Positions 5,870-9,718 of a DNA stretch of 9,718 bases are shown piece by piece. This stretch comes from Paracoccaceae bacterium (GTDB lineage: Bacteria; Pseudomonadota; Alphaproteobacteria; Rhodobacterales; Rhodobacteraceae): NCBI GenBank assembly GCA_011523445.1, contig WTGT01000232.1:1-9718 (forward strand), in the 5' to 3' direction. Position numbers and translations under genes: made by a program. The notes under the pieces were generated by a model that had not been told where the DNA came from, did no database searches, and saw only the letters and a list, made by a program, of their open reading frames with translations. How positions within the stretch are numbered: position 1 is the first letter of the stretch; the number at the start of each line of letters is the position of its first letter.

Positions 5870-6955
5870 TTGGACAAGATCGGAGTTATGGTATGCGGGC
5901 ACGGTTCCCGATCAAATGAAGCGGTAATGGAATTTGCCAATGCAGTCAGGCAGATTCCTGATTATCTCCCCAGGGAATGGGAAATTGAATTCGGATATCT
6001 TGAATTTGCCAATCCCGTCATCAGAAAAGGGCTTGATAGGTTAAGGGAAAAGGGATGTACAAAGATTCTTGCCATATCTGGGATGCTATTCGCCGCCATG
6101 CATGTCAAGAACGATATTCCCTCGGTGTTGAACAGTTATTCCAGAGAACATTCCATCCCCATTCAGTTCGGCAAGGAATTGGGAATTGACCCCAAACTCC
6201 TGGAGGCATCGGCCCAGAGAATTCGTGAAGCCTTGGACAAGGAAAACACCGATGACTCCATACCCTTGTCGGAAACATGTCTGGTAGTAATAGGCAGGGG
6301 AGCTTCGGACCCGGATGCCAACTCAAATGTATCAAAAGTAGCCAGATTACTGCAGGAAGGTATGGGCTTTGGTTGGTGTGAAGTAGGCTATTCCGGGGTA
6401 ACCTTCCCACTGGTTGAACCCTGTCTTGAACATGTTACAAAATTGGGATATCGCAAGGTGGTGGTTTTTCCCTACTTCCTGTTTGGCGGGATTTTGATTG
6501 ATCGGATATACGGCTTTACCGATCTAGTTGCCCAACGAAATCCCGAAATACAATTCCTGAAGGCCTCCTATCTGAATGATCATCCATTGGTGCTCGAAGT
6601 CTTTGCCGACCGGGCCAAGGATATACTTAGTGGGGATACAGCCATGAACTGTTCCCTTTGTAAGTATCGAACCAATGTCTTGGGATTTGAGGACGAGGTT
6701 GGGATGAAACAGGAAAGCCATCACCATCATGTTGAGGGACAAGGCGCATCGGCACCAGGATCAAATGTTCAAAATTGTGATCTTTGTGACGATTTTTGTA
6801 CAGGTGCATGCCGATTGCAACATACCCATGAACATGAGAACGATCACCACCATCACGGACATCATGACCACCACCATGATCACCATCACCATCCTTATCC
6901 CCATAGCAAACATCCGCTTGGGCCGGAAAGTGTAAGAAAGTACTTGAAGGATTGA
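5870..6955 (+). CDS. cbiX: Sirohydrochlorin cobaltochelatase CbiX, long form with Cys clusters and His-rich tail
   Basis: CbiX inserts Co2+ into sirohydrochlorin, the entry to cobalt-early cobalamin synthesis. The 361-residue protein has two CbiX-type halves: residues 1-120 with CGHGSR (9-14, His11) and GMLFAAMHVKNDIP (71-84), and 135-255 with VIGRGASDPDAN (140-151) and VFPYFLFGGILIDRI (199-213). The tail has MNCSLCKYR (259-267), the MxCxxC motif of long CbiX proteins, where it goes with a 4Fe-4S centre. A second cluster, CDLCDDFCTGAC (303-314, Cys 303, 306, 310, 314), follows. Residues 318-348 are mostly His, with smaller runs such as HHHH at 284-287. His-rich tails in this family are thought to hold cobalt or nickel. 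The start is TTG with GAGGG upstream. It heads the cobalamin operon and shares one base of its stop codon with the next start. Confidence 0.94.
   Translation: MDKIGVMVCGHGSRSNEAVMEFANAVRQIPDYLPREWEIEFGYLEFANPVIRKGLDRLREKGCTKILAISGMLFAAMHVKNDIPSVLNSYSREHSIPIQFGKELGIDPKLLEASAQRIREALDKENTDDSIPLSETCLVVIGRGASDPDANSNVSKVARLLQEGMGFGWCEVGYSGVTFPLVEPCLEHVTKLGYRKVVVFPYFLFGGILIDRIYGFTDLVAQRNPEIQFLKASYLNDHPLVLEVFADRAKDILSGDTAMNCSLCKYRTNVLGFEDEVGMKQESHHHHVEGQGASAPGSNVQNCDLCDDFCTGACRLQHTHEHENDHHHHGHHDHHHDHHHHPYPHSKHPLGPESVRKYLKD
6821..6913 (+). repeat. His-codon low-complexity tract in cbiX
   Basis: Repeated CAC/CAT codons encode the His-rich tail (residues 318-348). CAC and CAT are mixed irregularly, so the tract is not a pure triplet repeat, but slippage could still change its length between strains. 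Confidence 0.7.
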
Positions 6956-7590
6956 TGTTTACTTACGAAAAAAACCCTGAAAGGATTTACCAAAAAAGTT
7001 TTGAAATCATTAAGGATGAAATTGATATTGAAACTTATCCCGAAGGTATCAGGGAAGTTGTTATTCGAATTATCCATTCATGCGGCATGACTGATATCAC
7101 CGAGGACATTCACTATTCCGGGAATTTTCTTAAGGCCGGTCTTGAATCCCTACAGGCTGGCAAACCTGTTTTCTGTGACAGTTTCATGACCTCGCACGGG
7201 ATAATCCGAAAGAATCTACCTCGGGATAATGAAGTAAAAGTTACTCTAAATGAAGTACTCCCCCCTGAAGCATCCAATCCAAACATGACAAGGTCTGCAG
7301 CAGCAATTGATCAATGGTTTCCTTCCTGCAACGGAGCCCTCGCGGTCATTGGAAATGCGCCTACGGCACTTTTCCGTTTGTTGGAGCTGGTGCAATCCCA
7401 CAAGATAAAACCAGCCCTTGTCATTGGTGTTCCAGTTGGATTTGTCGGAGCAATGGAAAGCAAGGCAGAACTGATCAATTCGGAGCTGGAAATTGAGTAT
7501 ATAACAATTGCAGGTAGGAGAGGAGGATCGGCCATAGCAGCCTCGATAGTAAATGCCATGTCCCTTTTGTTGAAGAATTCCAATTCCTGA
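6955..7590 (+). CDS. cbiC: Precorrin-8X / cobalt-precorrin-8 methylmutase CbiC
   Basis: This enzyme moves the C11 methyl group to C12 and yields (cobalt-)hydrogenobyrinate in the cobalamin pathway. The 211 residues match the usual length of CobH/CbiC (about 210). IIHSCGMTDI (39-48) carries the catalytic His41. The stretches from about 65 to 80 (GKPVFCDSFMT), 127-137 (ALAVIGNAPTA) and 188-192 (GRRGG) are conserved in the family. The ATG at 6955 overlaps the cbiX stop by one base (TGATG) and has GAAGG four bases upstream. A TTG three bases earlier sits too close to that site to be the start. The overlap suggests translation is coupled to cbiX. The next gene begins eight bases after the stop. 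Confidence 0.95.
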   Translation: MFTYEKNPERIYQKSFEIIKDEIDIETYPEGIREVVIRIIHSCGMTDITEDIHYSGNFLKAGLESLQAGKPVFCDSFMTSHGIIRKNLPRDNEVKVTLNEVLPPEASNPNMTRSAAAIDQWFPSCNGALAVIGNAPTALFRLLELVQSHKIKPALVIGVPVGFVGAMESKAELINSELEIEYITIAGRRGGSAIAASIVNAMSLLLKNSNS

Positions 7591-7598
7591 AGGATTCC

Positions 7599-8831
7599 AT
7601 GACCACTTCAACCACCAATATCCAACCGTGGCTTCATGTCATTGGAGTTGGGGAATCTGGCCTGAAGAGTCTGGGAACCGAAGCATTGGATGTATTAAAT
7701 CAGGCAGATATCATAATTGGTGGCGAAAGACACCACAGGCTGACCAAAGGCTTCACGGCCAAGCGAATAAAATGGCCATCGCCCTTTTCAACCATGATCG
7801 GCAAGATCGGTGAATTTCGACCCAAGAATGTAGCAATTCTGGTAACTGGAGATCCACTCTGGTACTCTGCTGGAGCCTTATTGGCTAGGGAATGGCCGAG
7901 TGAGGAAATTAAATTTTATCCACAACTATCAGCATTTCAATTGGCCTGCTCAAAAATGGGCTGGAGTATACCTGATGTTGACAAGATAACCGTTCATGGC
8001 CGACCGGTGGAGCAAGTCATTCCATGGTTCAGACCTTATAACAATCTTGTGGTGTTGACTGCTGATTCCAAATGCCCCTCCAAAATTGCGAACCTGCTGA
8101 AGGAAAAAGGATATGGTGCCAGCAAACTGACAGTTCTCGGGGAGTTGGGAGGACCAAATGAATCAATGATTCAGGGGTTGGCAGATTCATGGAAGCTGAC
8201 AGAAGAAAATCACACAATTCCTAAGTTTCATACCCTTTGCATCGAGTGTATTCCCACGGAAAAGGAAGATATACTTCCATCCCCACCAGGTTTGCCGGAC
8301 GATGCTTTTGTTTCGGACGGGAACTTCACCAAGAAAGAGATACGTTCTCTCACGGTAAACTCATTAAATCCAGGTAAAAACAAAATCCTGTGGGATCTTG
8401 GTTGTGGATGTGGATCAGTCGGTATCGAATGGCTACTCTTGTCATTCAATGGCCGGGCTTACGGGGTGGAAAAAAATCAAAAGCGATGTACAATGGCGCA
8501 ATCCAATGCCATGAAGTTAGGAGCACCCAGATTTTCAATCACCTGCGGTTTATCCTCCGATCTGATTTCCACATTTCCTGACCCTGATGCGGTATTTATC
8601 GGTGGTGGACTGGAACCTGACCTCGTTCAGGTAGCAATGGATCGTCTTAAGCCATATGGTTGTCTGGTGGCGAATTCTGTAACCCTTGAATCGGAAGCAG
8701 TATTGGTTGATCTGCAAAAAGAATTCGGAGGTACATTAACCAGAATTGCTATCTCCAGAAGCAGAACATTGGGTAAACTGACCACTTGGAATCAGTTATT
8801 ACCTGTCACTCAATGGATGGTGCAGAAATGA
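7599..8831 (+). CDS. cbiET: Fused precorrin-6B methyltransferase/decarboxylase CbiET (CobL type)
   Basis: The 410-residue protein joins two enzymes that add methyl groups at C5 and C15 and remove the acetate carboxyl at C12. Residues 10-205 are CbiE, a tetrapyrrole methylase with GVGESGL (16-22), GGERHHRL (41-48), VTGDPLWYS (82-90) and the HGRP motif (133-136). Residues 230-405 are CbiT, a Rossmann-type methyltransferase/decarboxylase. It starts GLPDDAFVSDGNFTKKEIRS (231-250) and has the S-adenosylmethionine loop WDLGCGCGSVGIEW (265-278) and FIGGG (333-337). The length agrees with fused CobL proteins (about 400). GAAGGA lies four bases before the ATG at 7599. The stop overlaps the next start as ATGA. 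Confidence 0.95.
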   Translation: MTTSTTNIQPWLHVIGVGESGLKSLGTEALDVLNQADIIIGGERHHRLTKGFTAKRIKWPSPFSTMIGKIGEFRPKNVAILVTGDPLWYSAGALLAREWPSEEIKFYPQLSAFQLACSKMGWSIPDVDKITVHGRPVEQVIPWFRPYNNLVVLTADSKCPSKIANLLKEKGYGASKLTVLGELGGPNESMIQGLADSWKLTEENHTIPKFHTLCIECIPTEKEDILPSPPGLPDDAFVSDGNFTKKEIRSLTVNSLNPGKNKILWDLGCGCGSVGIEWLLLSFNGRAYGVEKNQKRCTMAQSNAMKLGAPRFSITCGLSSDLISTFPDPDAVFIGGGLEPDLVQVAMDRLKPYGCLVANSVTLESEAVLVDLQKEFGGTLTRIAISRSRTLGKLTTWNQLLPVTQWMVQK

Positions 8832-9532
8832 CAGGAAAGATAATTGGTGTTGGCGTGGGACCAGGAGATCCCGAACTGCTTACTCTCAAGGCTCTGAAGG
8901 TAATCAGGGAAGCAAAGGTCATTGCTTATCCGTCGATTGAAACCGGTGAGAGTTTTGCCAGAAACATCGTCAAGGAATTCATGTCGAAGGATGTTCTAGA
9001 GATACCCATCAAAATACCGATGGTAGAAAGTCGATTTCCAAGCCAACTCATTTACAATTCAGCCTCGGATGAAATAGCAACCCACCTTAAGCGTGAGGTG
9101 AATGTCATTGTCTTGTGTCAGGGAGATCCTTTTTTCTATGGATCATTCATGTACCTTTTTTCCAGGTTCGCAGGAAAATACCCGGTCGAGATCATTCCCG
9201 GAATATCTTCCTTGAATGCCTGTTCTGCCGTCTCGCAAAGACCCCTCTGTTCCCGTCTTGAATCACTTTCGGTAATTCCCGGAGGAATGGATGATGAGGC
9301 ATTTCTGAAACAGCTGGAGAAGGAGGACGCCTTTGCCATCATGAAAGTCGGCAGAAACATTGCCAAGATAAAACGCCTGTTGGAACAAAAGGGCATGGCC
9401 AAAAGAGCTGTATATGTTTCCCATGCCACCCTTCCCAATCAATTGGTTTTGCCCTTGGCTGAAGCTCCCGAGACAGCACCATACTTTTCAATGATACTAG
9501 TACCCAGCAAGGATGAATATGTCATCTATTAA
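8828..9532 (+). CDS. cbiL: Precorrin-2 / cobalt-factor II C20-methyltransferase CbiL
   Basis: CbiL adds the C20 methyl group to cobalt-factor II using S-adenosylmethionine, the step right after cobalt insertion. From the ATG at 8828 the protein has 234 residues, the usual size (CobI/CbiL about 230-245). Motifs of the tetrapyrrole methylase fold: IGVGVGPGDPELLTLKA (6-22), where GPGDPELLT is typical of CobI/CbiL; QGDPFFYGSF (98-107); IPGISSLNA (123-131). The start overlaps the cbiET stop (ATGA). A GGATGG seven bases upstream can serve as ribosome binding site. In-frame TTG (8786) and ATG (8813) starts exist, but they would add residues before the first beta-strand that the family lacks. The 3' end overlaps the next gene by 14 bases. 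Confidence 0.94.
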   Translation: MTGKIIGVGVGPGDPELLTLKALKVIREAKVIAYPSIETGESFARNIVKEFMSKDVLEIPIKIPMVESRFPSQLIYNSASDEIATHLKREVNVIVLCQGDPFFYGSFMYLFSRFAGKYPVEIIPGISSLNACSAVSQRPLCSRLESLSVIPGGMDDEAFLKQLEKEDAFAIMKVGRNIAKIKRLLEQKGMAKRAVYVSHATLPNQLVLPLAEAPETAPYFSMILVPSKDEYVIY

Positions 9533-9718
9533 ACCTGGCATCTTTACCTTCACTTTGGGTGGGCAACTTATAGGGCAGGAAATAGCCGAATTCCTGGGAT
9601 CGACTTTAACCTCGCCTGCAAATACTCCCAGTTCGGAAATTGCTGCTAGGATCAGGGAAGCTTTCATTGCGAACGTCCCGATTATCGGAGTTTGTGCAAC
9701 AGGCATACTCATTCGTAC
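9519..9718 (+). CDS. cbiG: Cobalt-precorrin 5A hydrolase CbiG, N-terminal part (runs off right edge)
   Basis: A frame open to the window end begins with ATG at 9519, with AAGGA five bases upstream. Another ATG at 9513 overlaps that site. It overlaps the end of cbiL by 14 bases. The visible 66 residues start MSSIKPGIFTFTLGGQLIGQ and end with a stretch GVCATGILIR, which matches the CbiG N-terminal domain (the GIxVR motif after a short hydrophobic strand). CbiG opens the lactone ring of cobalt-precorrin-5A and releases acetaldehyde, the step that contracts the ring in the anaerobic pathway. The placement after cbiL supports the call. Since only the first domain is visible, a fusion with the CbiH/CobJ methyltransferase, known in some bacteria, cannot be excluded. 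Confidence 0.75.
   Translation, partial: MSSIKPGIFTFTLGGQLIGQEIAEFLGSTLTSPANTPSSEIAARIREAFIANVPIIGVCATGILIR

Noticed and set aside
6105..6410. 101-codon minus-strand frame antisense to cbiX
   Set aside because: The cbiX frame on the plus strand has family motifs throughout; the antisense frame has none.
6821..6913. Tandem repeat or CRISPR-like array
   Set aside because: The repetition is only CAC/CAT histidine codons in the CbiX tail, with no spacer-repeat structure.

Overview
The window is a stretch of a bacterial chromosome of moderate to low GC. Most genes have Shine-Dalgarno sequences, and the protein set is typical of a Gram-negative bacterium with an oxygen-independent (cobalt-early) cobalamin pathway. 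No gene fixes the phylum. A PVC-group or proteobacterial host is possible, but that is only a weak guess.

Left part (1-2123). The minus strand carries the first 413 codons of a large SIR2-domain protein that runs off the left edge. Its family includes NAD+-consuming anti-phage effectors. Upstream of it is an 883-base stretch without a long gene, which holds the most unusual structure here. A 409-bp segment (1323-1731) is bounded by imperfect 32-bp inverted repeats and flanked directly by the 6-bp repeat TTAATT, as expected of a small non-autonomous transposable element (MITE-like). It sits inside a small reading frame (1721-1816, minus strand) that has a very good ribosome binding site. Removing the element and one TTAATT copy on paper gives a 33-codon frame ending 59 bases before the SIR2 start. 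The insertion therefore seems to have split a small-ORF/SIR2 unit and changed its promoter region.

Middle part (2124-5599). ettA, encoding the ABC-F translation factor EttA, is on the plus strand. It converges, with four bases between the stop codons, on a two-gene minus-strand operon: a class II aldolase/adducin-family protein followed by a membrane-bound fatty acid hydroxylase/sterol desaturase family protein. The aldolase-like protein keeps the zinc-binding histidines but appears to lack the catalytic glutamate.

Right part (5870-9718). A tightly packed plus-strand cobalamin operon runs cbiX, cbiC, cbiET, cbiL and the start of cbiG. Genes overlap or nearly touch, which suggests translational coupling. 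CbiX inserts cobalt into sirohydrochlorin; CbiL, CbiG, CbiET and CbiC act at later steps of corrin-ring synthesis. CbiX has a long histidine-rich tail and two cysteine clusters. No cobalamin riboswitch is visible in the 270-base divergent region upstream. Two short perfect inverted repeats there may be operators.
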